Source: CAZGTQ01 sp964528575 (GTDB lineage: Bacteria; Planctomycetota; UBA1135; GCA-002686595). From it: 21,664 nt of DNA. The stretch lies in the NCBI GenBank assembly GCA_964528575.1, contig CAZGTQ010000258.1, forward strand, positions 1-21,664. Direction: 5' to 3'. A program made the position numbers and the translations under genes. The number at the start of each line of letters is the position of its first letter. Within the stretch, counting starts at the first letter, position 1. Below are positions 1-7,216 of the stretch, piece by piece. The notes below the pieces were generated by a model. It did no database searches. It saw nothing but the letters and a program-made list of their open reading frames with translations, and was not told where the DNA came from.

Positions 1-428
1 GCTGCGATCTCCGGCCGGCTGTGCACCGTGTAGCCGTGCTCGAGGCCGCGGACGTCGTTGACGTACCACTCGGTCAGCCGGCCGTCCCACTCGTACGAGA
101 GGCGCTGGCCGTCGGTCGTCACGCCGGCGGGCGTCGCTGCAGCGTGATCAACCTCGCCCCAGCCGTAGCCCTCGAGCTCGAGGCCCCAGCTCCAGCCGCC
201 GCCGTCGGGCGTCGTGGTGAAGCCGCGGCCGTCGAAGAGCGTCGCCCACCGCTGGCCGGGGTTTCGAACGCGGTGGCCTCCTTCGACGGCGAAGACCGCG
301 TGCCGTCCGGCTTCGTAGGCGTCGCGGATGCTCGACCAGTCGGAGCCGCTCAGGCCGTCGGGCGACCCCGCTTGCGCAATCGAGCCGAAAGCGCCCAACA
401 GACCGATCAAGACCGATGAGCGCAGCAT
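1..428 (-). CDS. Exported protein, N-terminal part (FG-GAP/VCBS-type leader module), cut by the window edge
   Basis: This is the first 142 residues of a minus-strand gene whose 3' part lies left of the window. It begins MLRSSVLIGLLGAFGSIAQA, a clear Sec signal peptide with an AQA|G cleavage site near residue 20. The mature part contains WSSIRDAYEAGRHAVFAVEG, a TLFDGRGF segment, GWSWGLELEGYGWG and LTEWYVNDVRGLEHGYTV. From memory, the last motif, of the form EWYvNd-GLEhGfT, is the conserved N-terminal module of large planctomycete and myxobacterial surface proteins that continue into FG-GAP (integrin-alpha-like) repeats. No FG-GAP repeat is visible here because the gene is truncated, so that part is inferred. 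ATG at 428 is chosen because the signal peptide starts there. The leader carries only a weak GAAAGAA purine stretch. The gene is divergent from the acetyltransferase at 666. Confidence 0.75.
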   Translation of the reverse strand, partial: MLRSSVLIGLLGAFGSIAQAGSPDGLSGSDWSSIRDAYEAGRHAVFAVEGGHRVRNPGQRWATLFDGRGFTTTPDGGGWSWGLELEGYGWGEVDHAAATPAGVTTDGQRLSYEWDGRLTEWYVNDVRGLEHGYTVHSRPEIA

Positions 429-665
429 GTTCGTTCTTTCGCCTCTATCGCCGCTGGGGGGGCTCTCGAGCGATCGAACCGTGCGCGGATCGAGCTCGGA
501 GATCGCATTCTCGCCCTAGCGAGCATACGCCGACCGGGCGGCAAGCGGGGCCTGGCTCCCCCGATCCGGCCGTGCCCCTTGCGCGGCGCAGACGCTCGCA
601 GGTCCGCGACGCGGGCTGAAGCGGCCGGCGCCGCGCACGGCGTCGAGTCGCTACCATCGCTCGCC
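429..665. promoter_or_regulatory. Divergent intergenic region, presumed promoters
   Basis: These 237 bases separate the minus-strand exported protein from the plus-strand acetyltransferase, so outward-facing promoters are expected by position. I could not identify convincing -35/-10 boxes. The stretch 473-516 has an imperfect inverted repeat around CTCGAGCGATC and GATCGAGCTCG, which could be an operator or chance. ORFs crossing the region read as low-complexity Arg/Ala/Ser and are not credible genes. Confidence 0.35.
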
Positions 666-1223
666 ATGGACGTGCGTCTGGCGCGCTTGGACGACCTGAG
701 CGGCATCGCGGCGATCGAGAACCACGCGATCGAGCACACGGCGGCGAGCTTCCACACCGCACCGCGCGCGCTCGGCGAGCTCGAGCGCGAGTGGGCCGAG
801 CTGCGCGAGCGCTTCCCCTGGTTCGTCGCAGCGGACGACGACGCGACGGTGCTCGGCTTCGCGCGCAGCGGGCCGCACAAGGGGCGCTGCGCATACGGCT
901 GGACCGCGGAGGTGTCGGTGTACGTCGCTCCGTCCGCGCACCGGCGCGGGATCGGGCGCGCGCTCTACGCGGCGCTGCTCCCGACGCTCCAAGCGCAGGG
1001 CGTGCGGGTCGCCACGGCGACGATCGCGCTGCCGAACCCGCCGAGCGTCGGGTTGCACGAGGCGTTCGGCTTCCGGCACGCGGGGACGCTGCGACGCGTC
1101 GGGTGGAAGCTCGAGCGCTGGCACGACGTCGGGACGTGGCAGCTCGACCTCGTCGACGACGAGCGGCCGCCGAGCCCGGTCCGGCCCGTGAGCGCGGTGC
1201 TGCCGGCGCGCGATTGGGCGTAG
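666..1223 (+). CDS. GNAT family N-acetyltransferase, phosphinothricin-acetyltransferase (PAT) type
   Basis: A 185-residue single-domain GNAT. The acetyl-CoA binding motif A is in VSVYVAPSAHRRGIGRALYA (about residues 83-102, with RRGIGR as the Q/RxxGxG/A signature). The C-terminal half carries the PAT-subfamily pattern NPPSVGLHEAFGFRHAGTL, then VGWKLERWHDVGTWQL (about 124-160). PAT/MnaT-like enzymes acetylate free amino groups of amino-acid-like toxins such as phosphinothricin, or of methionine derivatives; the actual substrate here cannot be read from sequence. ATG at 666 is chosen because the family N-terminus (MDVRLARLDDLSGIAAI) starts there; an in-frame extension back to 579 is low-complexity. 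No strong Shine-Dalgarno is visible. The gene ends 12 bases before the aminotransferase gene, so the two are probably cotranscribed. Confidence 0.85.
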   Translation: MDVRLARLDDLSGIAAIENHAIEHTAASFHTAPRALGELEREWAELRERFPWFVAADDDATVLGFARSGPHKGRCAYGWTAEVSVYVAPSAHRRGIGRALYAALLPTLQAQGVRVATATIALPNPPSVGLHEAFGFRHAGTLRRVGWKLERWHDVGTWQLDLVDDERPPSPVRPVSAVLPARDWA

Positions 1224-1235
1224 ACTCTTGGCGCG

Positions 1236-2153
1236 ATGGAAGCCGGCGAGCGTGTGGGCTGGTTCGACGGAGAGCTCCGTCCCCTGGCGGACGTGCGCGT
1301 CTCCCCGCTCAGCCACAGCCTCCACTACGGCACCGGCGTCTTCGAAGGCATCCGCTGCTACCGGCAGGACGACGGGAGCGGCGGCCTCTTTCGCGTCGAC
1401 GACCACCTGCGGCGGCTCGAGCGCTCGGCGCGCGTGCTCGGCTATGCGCTCCCGTGGTCGACCGACGAGCTGCGGGACGCGATCGTCGCGACGCTCCGGG
1501 CGAACGACCTGCGCGAGGGCTACGTGCGGCCGCTCGCGTGGCTCGGCGAGGGCGGCATGGGCGTCGCCGGCGGCGACAATCCGGTGCACGTGCTCGTCGC
1601 CGTCTGGCCGTGGGGCGCGTACCTCGGCGACAAAGGCCTGCGCGAGGGCATCCGCGTGCTGATCACGTCGTTCGAGCGCTCGACCGCGAACGCGTCGGCG
1701 GTGCGCGCGAAGGTGACGGGCCAGTACGTCACGTCGTTCCTCGCCAAGCGCCAGGTCAAGGCGCTCGGGCTCGACGAGGGGCTCGTGCTCGACCGCGACG
1801 GGTACGTGTGCGAAGGGACCGGCGAGAACCTGTTCGCGGTGATCGGGGGCCTGCTCCTCACGCCGCCGCGCGAGTCCGCGATCTTGCACGGCATCACGCG
1901 CGACACGGTCCTCGCGCTCGCGGCGGACCTCGACGTGCCCACCGCCGAGCGACGCTTCGGCCGCACGGACCTCTACGGCGCCGACGAGGCGTTCCTCACG
2001 GGCACCGCGGCCGAGGTGACGCCGATCCGCGAGATCGACGGCCGCGCGCTGCGCTCGAGCCCGGGGCCCGTGACGCAGCGCGTGCAGAGCGCCTACATGG
2101 ACACCGTGCGCGGCCGCAACGAGCGCACGGCCGGCTGGATCACGCGGTTCTGA
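1236..2153 (+). CDS. ilvE: Branched-chain-amino-acid aminotransferase (fold-type IV PLP enzyme)
   Basis: At 305 residues this is the usual length for class IV aminotransferases. It catalyses reversible transamination of Leu, Ile and Val with 2-oxoglutarate, a cytoplasmic PLP-dependent step. Diagnostic segments are SHSLHYGTGVFEGIRCY (27-42), YVRPLAWLGEGGMGV (96-110), the PLP-lysine context VRAKVTGQYVTS with Lys159 as the predicted Schiff-base residue, VCEGTGENLFAV (191-202, phosphate and Glu contact), HGITRDTVL (218-226) and the EAFLTGTAAEVTPI loop (251-264). Asp/4-amino-4-deoxychorismate lyases share the fold, but the EGIR and TGTAAEVTPI pattern favours a BCAT. The gene follows the acetyltransferase by 12 bases and converges with the minus-strand gene ending at 2178. 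Confidence 0.93.
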   Translation: MEAGERVGWFDGELRPLADVRVSPLSHSLHYGTGVFEGIRCYRQDDGSGGLFRVDDHLRRLERSARVLGYALPWSTDELRDAIVATLRANDLREGYVRPLAWLGEGGMGVAGGDNPVHVLVAVWPWGAYLGDKGLREGIRVLITSFERSTANASAVRAKVTGQYVTSFLAKRQVKALGLDEGLVLDRDGYVCEGTGENLFAVIGGLLLTPPRESAILHGITRDTVLALAADLDVPTAERRFGRTDLYGADEAFLTGTAAEVTPIREIDGRALRSSPGPVTQRVQSAYMDTVRGRNERTAGWITRF

Positions 2154-2164
2154 GCGCGGCTAGC

Positions 2165-2183
2165 CCGTGATGGAACGTCACGG
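2165..2183. terminator. Small hairpin between convergent genes
   Basis: CCGTGA (2165-2170) pairs with TCACGG (2178-2183) around a 7-base loop. The right arm contains the TGA stop of the minus-strand gene. Its position in the 24-base gap between two convergent genes suggests a shared bidirectional terminator, although there is no T-tract. Confidence 0.35.
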
Positions 2184-4601
2184 CCCGAGCAACTGCTCGA
2201 CGAGCGCGACGAGCGCCGCGCTGTTGCCGATGTTGTTCGTGCCCTTCTGCGCGAGCCGCGCGTACAGGTCGCCGCCGATCATCTCGGACGCGCGCTGCAG
2301 GAAGAGCGGGTCGTTCGTCAGCTCGTAGCCGTACGCGAACGACGACCACGCCTGCGTCGTGTCGATGAACGTCGAGTGCCCGTCCGCGGGCTGGTTGCCG
2401 CAATACGCCGGCAGCGCGACGTTCGGCGGGCCGACGGCGGCGTGCCACCACGGCCCATTCAGCGCCGGCGACCAGCTCTCGGGCGAGATCATTGAGTAGA
2501 GCGCATCGATCAGCACGTCGCGCAGGAGCGCCGCGTGGCCCGGTGACTCGTCGCGATAGACCGTCTCGCGCAGGCCCCACAGGGCGTGCTCGACGATCGA
2601 GTGCTCGAACGCCTGGCGCACGCGGAACTGCGAGTCGAGGAACTTCGGCTGCTGTGACGCCTGGATGAAGCCACTGCACGCGATCTGGCCGTCCGCGACC
2701 ATCTGCACGATCGCGTCGAGCCACGGGCGCATCCGCGCGCGCCACGCGTCGTCCGCGCCCGCGTACACCGCGAGCACCGTATCGATCGTCCAGCCCTCGG
2801 CGCGGCCGAAGCTCAAGCCCTTCGCCGGATTCGCCTGCACGCTCAGCTGGTCCGAGAGCAGCGTGCCGGAGCTCACCTGGCCGCCCGCGCTGCTCGGATA
2901 CTCGATGTACGACATCCGCGCGAGCTCGGCCTGCATCGCGAGGTCGTCCCTCGCGAGCGCGTCGTTGCCGAGCCACACGAGCGCCTTCGCGGTGCGCGTG
3001 AAACGCACGAGGTGCTCGAGGTCGTGAGGCTGGAACGAATCGAGCTCGGCCTGGTAGTCCGGCGCGAGCCCGTTCGCCCCGACGAAGCTCGCCTGGAACG
3101 ACGGCGCCGAGCCGAAGCCGAAGGGATCGCCCGAGCTGCCCGACAGGAGCGTCATGTAGAACGCCATCGGCAGGTGCGGGTTCGTCGTCCCGCCCGCGAG
3201 CCACAGCTCGAGCCGCGTCGGCGTGCCGTCGCGGTGGTAGAGCACGTTCTCCTGCCGCTCGCTCTGCATGCGGTGGACGAGCAGGTGGTTGCGGTAGCCC
3301 TCGTTCGAGGCCCCCGCCAGCGTCTCGACCCCCTCGTACAGGAGGATGCCGGCGCCGCCGGTCATGCCGCCGTAGTAGACGCCGTACGGGTGCGCCCAGC
3401 CGAGCCGGTTGGCCTTCACCGGGTACGTGCCGATGCCCTGGCCGCTGAGCAGGTAGCCGCGCGTCACGTCGAACGCCGCCGCGAGGCTGCCCCGCAGCGC
3501 GGCGGAATCGAGGAAGCCGAGCTCCGGCATCCGGTGGCGCTGCGGGAAGTAGCGCGCGGTCGCGGGGTTCCACCACGACCACGGCGTGCCGGCGACGCCG
3601 GTCGCGTCGGGACGCGCGAACGCGAGCCCGCGGTGGTCGAGCAGGTCGCGCGCCCGGCCCGTCGCCGCCGCGGTCGACAGCACGAGGCGGCGGCTCATCT
3701 GCGCCTGGTGCGGCGCGTAGTGGGGCTTGCCGTCCGCGCGCGGCGCGACGATCGACCACGCCGTCCACGCGCCGAGCACGAGCGGCGGGGTCTGCGCCGG
3801 GTCGGCGACGTCGAACTGGACCGCCCACGTCGTCGGGAGGAGCACGTCGAGACGCCGGAACCAGACCGCGCCGAGCGGGTCGTCGAGCGGGTCGCTCTGG
3901 TCGTAGCCGTCGTGGCCGTTGTGCAGGCGCAGGTCGAGCCCGATCACCGCCTCGTCCGACCACGTGCGCGCGTACGTGTGCACGCCGAACAGGTGCGGCA
4001 GCGTGCCGCTCGGGCCCGTTTTCGGCAGGAGCGGCCGCAGCACGTCGTACATCCGCAACTGTGCCGTCGTCGCGCCGTAGCGAGTGATCGCGCGCCCCCG
4101 CTTGCCGTCGAGGAGATCGACCAAGTAGATGTTGCCGAACACGTCCTCCGCGTACAGGTACGCGCTCACGGGTCCGGCGATGAAGCTCTGCACGATCGGG
4201 GGCACGCCGTCGGGGCCGAACGCGAGATCGAGCCGCGTCGGAACGTGCGGCGGCGCCGGCTGCGCGTGCGGCTGCAAGAGGACGTCGTAGCGCGCGCGGT
4301 CGCCCGCGCTCGCGCCGGGGTTGCCCGGCACGCGCGCGACGAGCTCGACGACGTCGGCGCCGTCCGCGGAGCGCGCGTAGCGGCTGACGACCTCGGTCTG
4401 CGCGAGGACGATCTCGCCCGTGGGCGTGCGCACGGCGAACGGTGACACGCCGTCACCCGGGTGCTCGGTGCCGGGGGGGACCGGCAGGGTGGCGTGCAGG
4501 ACGAAGGGCTGCGGTCCGGCGAGGCCGAGCTCGAGCTCGGCGACCTCGCTTCCTTGGACCGCAGGCAACAGGGCGCCCAGGAGGGCGAGCGCGTAACCCA
4601 T
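2178..4601 (-). CDS. Large secreted protein of unknown function, planctomycete type
   Basis: An 807-residue protein beginning MGYALALLGALLPAVQGSEV, a signal peptide with likely cleavage after QGS. The N-terminal part (about 19-110) is beta-rich, with PFVLHATLPVPPG followed by SPFAVRTPTGEIVLAQTEVVSRYARSADG cut into short strands, reminiscent of the RIFT-like barrel at the start of YetA/PcRGLX-type proteins. The centre and C-terminus are rich in Trp, Tyr and His, with WSWWNPATARYFPQRH, HPYGVYYGGMTGG, HDLEHLVRFTRTAKALVWLGND and WSSFAYGYELTNDP, compatible with a helical toroid of the six-hairpin glycosidase kind. A role in extracellular polysaccharide breakdown is only a guess. I recognise no catalytic signature. 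ATG at 4601 follows a GAGG 4 bases upstream. A G7TG9 tract lies just upstream of the start (given as read on the plus strand). Confidence 0.8.
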   Translation of the reverse strand: MGYALALLGALLPAVQGSEVAELELGLAGPQPFVLHATLPVPPGTEHPGDGVSPFAVRTPTGEIVLAQTEVVSRYARSADGADVVELVARVPGNPGASAGDRARYDVLLQPHAQPAPPHVPTRLDLAFGPDGVPPIVQSFIAGPVSAYLYAEDVFGNIYLVDLLDGKRGRAITRYGATTAQLRMYDVLRPLLPKTGPSGTLPHLFGVHTYARTWSDEAVIGLDLRLHNGHDGYDQSDPLDDPLGAVWFRRLDVLLPTTWAVQFDVADPAQTPPLVLGAWTAWSIVAPRADGKPHYAPHQAQMSRRLVLSTAAATGRARDLLDHRGLAFARPDATGVAGTPWSWWNPATARYFPQRHRMPELGFLDSAALRGSLAAAFDVTRGYLLSGQGIGTYPVKANRLGWAHPYGVYYGGMTGGAGILLYEGVETLAGASNEGYRNHLLVHRMQSERQENVLYHRDGTPTRLELWLAGGTTNPHLPMAFYMTLLSGSSGDPFGFGSAPSFQASFVGANGLAPDYQAELDSFQPHDLEHLVRFTRTAKALVWLGNDALARDDLAMQAELARMSYIEYPSSAGGQVSSGTLLSDQLSVQANPAKGLSFGRAEGWTIDTVLAVYAGADDAWRARMRPWLDAIVQMVADGQIACSGFIQASQQPKFLDSQFRVRQAFEHSIVEHALWGLRETVYRDESPGHAALLRDVLIDALYSMISPESWSPALNGPWWHAAVGPPNVALPAYCGNQPADGHSTFIDTTQAWSSFAYGYELTNDPLFLQRASEMIGGDLYARLAQKGTNNIGNSAALVALVEQLLGP

Positions 4602-4616
4602 GTGCCTCGAACGGAA

Positions 4617-4633
4617 GGGGGGGTGGGGGGGGG
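4617..4633. repeat. G7-T-G9 homopolymer tract
   Basis: On the plus strand seven G, one T and nine G run from 4617 to 4633. On the minus strand this is a C9-A-C7 tract ending 15 bases upstream of the ATG at 4601, inside the leader of the large secreted protein. Tracts of this length are prone to slippage and to G-quadruplex formation, and also to sequencing error. Confidence 0.9.
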
Positions 4634-4659
4634 AAGCGAACGAGCATACGGGAGTGGCT

Positions 4660-4701
4660 CGGTCTGCGCCCGGAAACCCGAAAACGGCGCGGGGCAGACC
4701 G
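4660..4701 (-). terminator. Hairpin downstream of the Mur-like gene
   Basis: CGGTCTGC (4660-4667) pairs perfectly with GCAGACCG (4694-4701), and the 26-base interior contains further GC pairing. It lies 42 bases after the minus-strand stop at 4743 and before the next minus-strand gene, so it may end the catabolic-cassette transcript or attenuate read-through. There is no clear T-tract. Confidence 0.45.
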
Positions 4702-4742
4702 ACGAAGTCCGCTCTGGCTCCCCTCGCCGCGGTCCTAGTCGG

Positions 4743-6461
4743 TCAGTCCTCGTCCGGAAGCGCCTTCCCCGGCTCCCAGCCCGCGCCGAACAGCTCGCGG
4801 ACGAGGCCGAGCACGGCGTCGCGCTCGCCGCGGGTGAGCACGACGACGAGGTCCCCCGCCTCGGCCACCTGGAGCGCCCGCCGCACGGCCGCGGTCTCGG
4901 ACGGCGCGCACTCGAGCGCCTCGTCGGTCGCTCCGTTGTCGCGCAGCTCCGCCTCGATCAGGCCGGGCACGTCGCCGCGCGCGCGGCCCGGCGGCGGCTC
5001 CGCGCCGTCCTCCACGATCACGAGGTCGGGGCGCGAGCGCCACGCGATGCGCGCCATCTCGCGGATCGCCGCGTCGGGCGCGTCGGCGGCGGAGCCGAAC
5101 GCGACGAGGCGCCGGCCGGCCGGGAGGCGGCTCGCGAGCTCGAACACCGCCTCGAACGCGTGCACGTTGCTCGCCGAATCGACGAGGACGCGCACGCCGC
5201 CGAGGTCGAGGTCGTTCATGCGGCCGGGGTTCGCCTCGATCGTGCTCTCGAACGCGCGCAGGCCGGCGGCGATCGCCTCCCACGACAGACCGAGCGCCGC
5301 CGCGGCGCCGAGCGCGCCCAGCGCGTTCGCGACGTTGTGGCGCGCGATGCCGCCGAGCGCGATCGGCACCTCTTCGACCGCGACGACGCGCTCGCTCGCT
5401 TCGCCGCTGCGGAACACGAGGTCCGCGCCGTCGTACATGCACGCGTCGCCGCCCTGGCCGAGGTGGTCGGCGATCGGCTCGCCCGACGGGTCGAGCGTGA
5501 GCCACGTCACGGGCCGGTCGGCGTTCTTGCCGCGCGCGCGCAGGTTCGCGTCGTCGGCGTCCAGCACGAGGCGCTCCGCCGCGTGGCGCACGACGAACAT
5601 CGTCTCCGTCAGCGCGCCGAGGTCGGGCGTCCCCCACCCGCCGATCGCGTCGCCCGCGACGTTCGTGATCAGCGCGACGTCGGCGCGCTCGACCGCGAGC
5701 CCCGAGCGCAAGAGCGGGCGCTGCCCCGTCTCGAGCACCGCGAGCTCGACGCGCGCGTCGCGCAGCACCAGGCGCGCGCCGCTCGCGTCCGAGCGGTCGC
5801 CGGTCGCGACGAGCGCGTCGCCGACGAGCACCGAGTCGCTCGTGCACAGGCCCGGCACCAGCTCGGCGGCGCGCGCGATCGACGCGAGGAGCCGCGCCGT
5901 CGTCGTCTTGCCGTTGGTGCCCGCGACGAGGCACAGCGGAACGTCGTGGATCGCCGACCAGTCGATCGCGTCCGGCGCCGGCACGTCGCGCAAGCCGAAC
6001 GTGCGCGAGCCCTTGCCCGTGCCGATCGAGACCGCGTCGTCGTCGGCGAGGAACGTGACGCCGCGCTCGTTCGCCGCCGCGCGCAGCGCGATCAGCGCCG
6101 GATTGGCCTCCTTCGCGATCGACGCGCGCAGCCGCTCGACGTCCTCGTCCGCGAGCGCCTCGCCCAGCCCCTGGACGCGCGCGACGGCGCGCGCCCACGC
6201 GAGCTCGTTCACGTCGATCGCGGCGTACAGCCCGTCGACCGGAGCGCTGATCGCGAGGCTCGCCCCGCCGGGCAGGACGCGCGTCGCCGTGCCCTGCGCG
6301 CCCCAGCCGACCTCGGCGAGGACGAGCCGCGCCTCCGCCGTCCACGCGTCGATCAGCTCCGACGCCGGGTCGCTCGCGTCGAGGGCGACCTCGAGCACGG
6401 CGCCGGGGCGCTTCCACAGCACGTTGGGGCCGATCAGGCGGCGGGAGTCGAGCACTTCCAT
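4743..6461 (-). CDS. Mur-ligase-like protein related to cyanophycin synthetase, lacking the ATP-grasp domain
   Basis: A 572-residue protein. Residues 1-170 start MEVLDSRRLIGPNVLWKRPG, matching the opening of cyanophycin synthetase (the xLrGPN motif). Residues about 172-460 are a Mur ligase module with P-loop GTNGKTTT (181-188), VLETGQRPLLRSGLAVERAD (242-261), ITNVAGD (265-271) and NPGRMNDLDLGGVRVLVDSA (411-430). The C-terminal part resembles a Mur C-domain. True CphA (about 870 residues) carries an ATP-grasp domain between these two parts; it is absent here. Against the motifs I remember for the family, ETARGGILR is ETGQRPLLR, the NVAxDH histidine is Ala, and YAHNP is SASNV, so activity may be altered. 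ATG at 6461 is the first residue of the recognisable domain; no Shine-Dalgarno is visible and a tandem duplication spans the start. The gene begins 53 bases after the DUF1080 stop. Confidence 0.8.
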   Translation of the reverse strand: MEVLDSRRLIGPNVLWKRPGAVLEVALDASDPASELIDAWTAEARLVLAEVGWGAQGTATRVLPGGASLAISAPVDGLYAAIDVNELAWARAVARVQGLGEALADEDVERLRASIAKEANPALIALRAAANERGVTFLADDDAVSIGTGKGSRTFGLRDVPAPDAIDWSAIHDVPLCLVAGTNGKTTTARLLASIARAAELVPGLCTSDSVLVGDALVATGDRSDASGARLVLRDARVELAVLETGQRPLLRSGLAVERADVALITNVAGDAIGGWGTPDLGALTETMFVVRHAAERLVLDADDANLRARGKNADRPVTWLTLDPSGEPIADHLGQGGDACMYDGADLVFRSGEASERVVAVEEVPIALGGIARHNVANALGALGAAAALGLSWEAIAAGLRAFESTIEANPGRMNDLDLGGVRVLVDSASNVHAFEAVFELASRLPAGRRLVAFGSAADAPDAAIREMARIAWRSRPDLVIVEDGAEPPPGRARGDVPGLIEAELRDNGATDEALECAPSETAAVRRALQVAEAGDLVVVLTRGERDAVLGLVRELFGAGWEPGKALPDED

Positions 6462-6506
6462 CGATTGCGCGCGGGCGCGCCTTCCATCGGTTGCGCGCGG
6501 GCGCGC
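6455..6506. repeat. 26-bp tandem duplication covering a start codon
   Basis: Two adjacent 26-base units, 6455-6480 and 6481-6506, differ only at 6464 (a) versus 6490 (g). Each opens CTTCCATCG and ends in an alternating GC segment. On the minus strand each unit ends in ATGGAAG. The downstream copy supplies the start of the Mur-like gene (ATG at 6461). The upstream copy supplies an out-of-frame ATG at 6487 that opens a 17-codon ORF ending at 6434, inside that gene. Confidence 0.93.
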
Positions 6507-6514
6507 GGAGACGG

Positions 6515-7216
6515 CTACCGGTCGAGCGGGAGGATGCGGATGCCGCGGAACGCGACACGGTTGCCGTGGTCCTGCAGACCGACGTGGCCGCGCTCGGCGC
6601 GCCCGTACGACGGCCACTGCGCGAACTTGCTGGCGGCGACGCGCGCCTCCCAGTCGGGCGAGCCGATCTCGTAGGCGCAGACGAGCTCGCCGTTCAAGTG
6701 CTGCGTGACGCGCGGCCCGCGCACCTCGACGCGCAGCCGGTTCCACTCGCCGGCCGGCTTCGCGAAGGCGCCCGGCGGGCCGTGCAGCGCGTAGTTCGCG
6801 CCGGCGGCGTGCACGGACGTCGGCTCGGTGCCCGTCCCCGCGTTGTCGAGGATCTGGATCTCCGGCGCGTTTTCGTAGATCGCGCCGGTGTCCTCGGTCG
6901 CGCGGAAGAAGACGCCGCTGTTGCCGCCCGGCGCGACGCTCCACTCGAGCTCGAGCACGAAGTCGCCGTACTCGCCCGTCGTGACGAGGTCGCCGCCGCT
7001 GCCGTCGAGCACGAGCGCGCCGTCCTCGACCCTCCACGCGTCCGGCACGTCCTCGCGCCGGTAGCCGCGCCAGCCCGCCGTCGTCGCGCCGTCGAAGAGC
7101 GCGATCCACTGCGGCTCGGACGCGCCCGCGTCCTGCTCGCGCGGCGCGGCGGGATCGGCCGGCGCCGAGCAGCCGGCCAGCAACGCGAGCGCCAACCCTT
7201 CGAACGATGCTCTCAT
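6515..7216 (-). CDS. DUF1080 / 3-keto-disaccharide hydrolase-type lipoprotein
   Basis: A 233-residue exported lipoprotein. The N-terminus MRASFEGLALALLAGC has a lipobox (LLAGC, Cys16). The remainder is a single DUF1080 concanavalin-like domain: WIALFDGATTAGWRGY, VEDGALVLDGSGGDLVTTGEYGDF, LELEWSVAPGGNSGVFFRA, NAPEIQILDNAG, GEWNRLRVEV, HLNGELV and GHVGLQDHGNRVAFRGIRI in the family order. Characterised members cleave 3-keto-glucosides or 3-keto-disaccharides after oxidation of the sugar C3 hydroxyl. Lipid anchoring places this one at a membrane facing the periplasm or outside. Its ATG overlaps the TGA of the upstream symporter gene (ATGA at 7213-7216), which fixes the start and implies translational coupling. 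Confidence 0.9.
   Translation of the reverse strand: MRASFEGLALALLAGCSAPADPAAPREQDAGASEPQWIALFDGATTAGWRGYRREDVPDAWRVEDGALVLDGSGGDLVTTGEYGDFVLELEWSVAPGGNSGVFFRATEDTGAIYENAPEIQILDNAGTGTEPTSVHAAGANYALHGPPGAFAKPAGEWNRLRVEVRGPRVTQHLNGELVCAYEIGSPDWEARVAASKFAQWPSYGRAERGHVGLQDHGNRVAFRGIRILPLDR

Noticed and set aside
651..1889. 412-codon minus-strand frame over the acetyltransferase and ilvE
   Set aside because: Antisense shadow; both sense genes have clear catalytic motifs.
4461..6708. Two overlapping plus-strand frames of about 700 codons opposite the Mur-like gene
   Set aside because: Antisense to a gene with a P-loop and recognisable domain; compositions are Arg/Ser/Ala-rich without domains.
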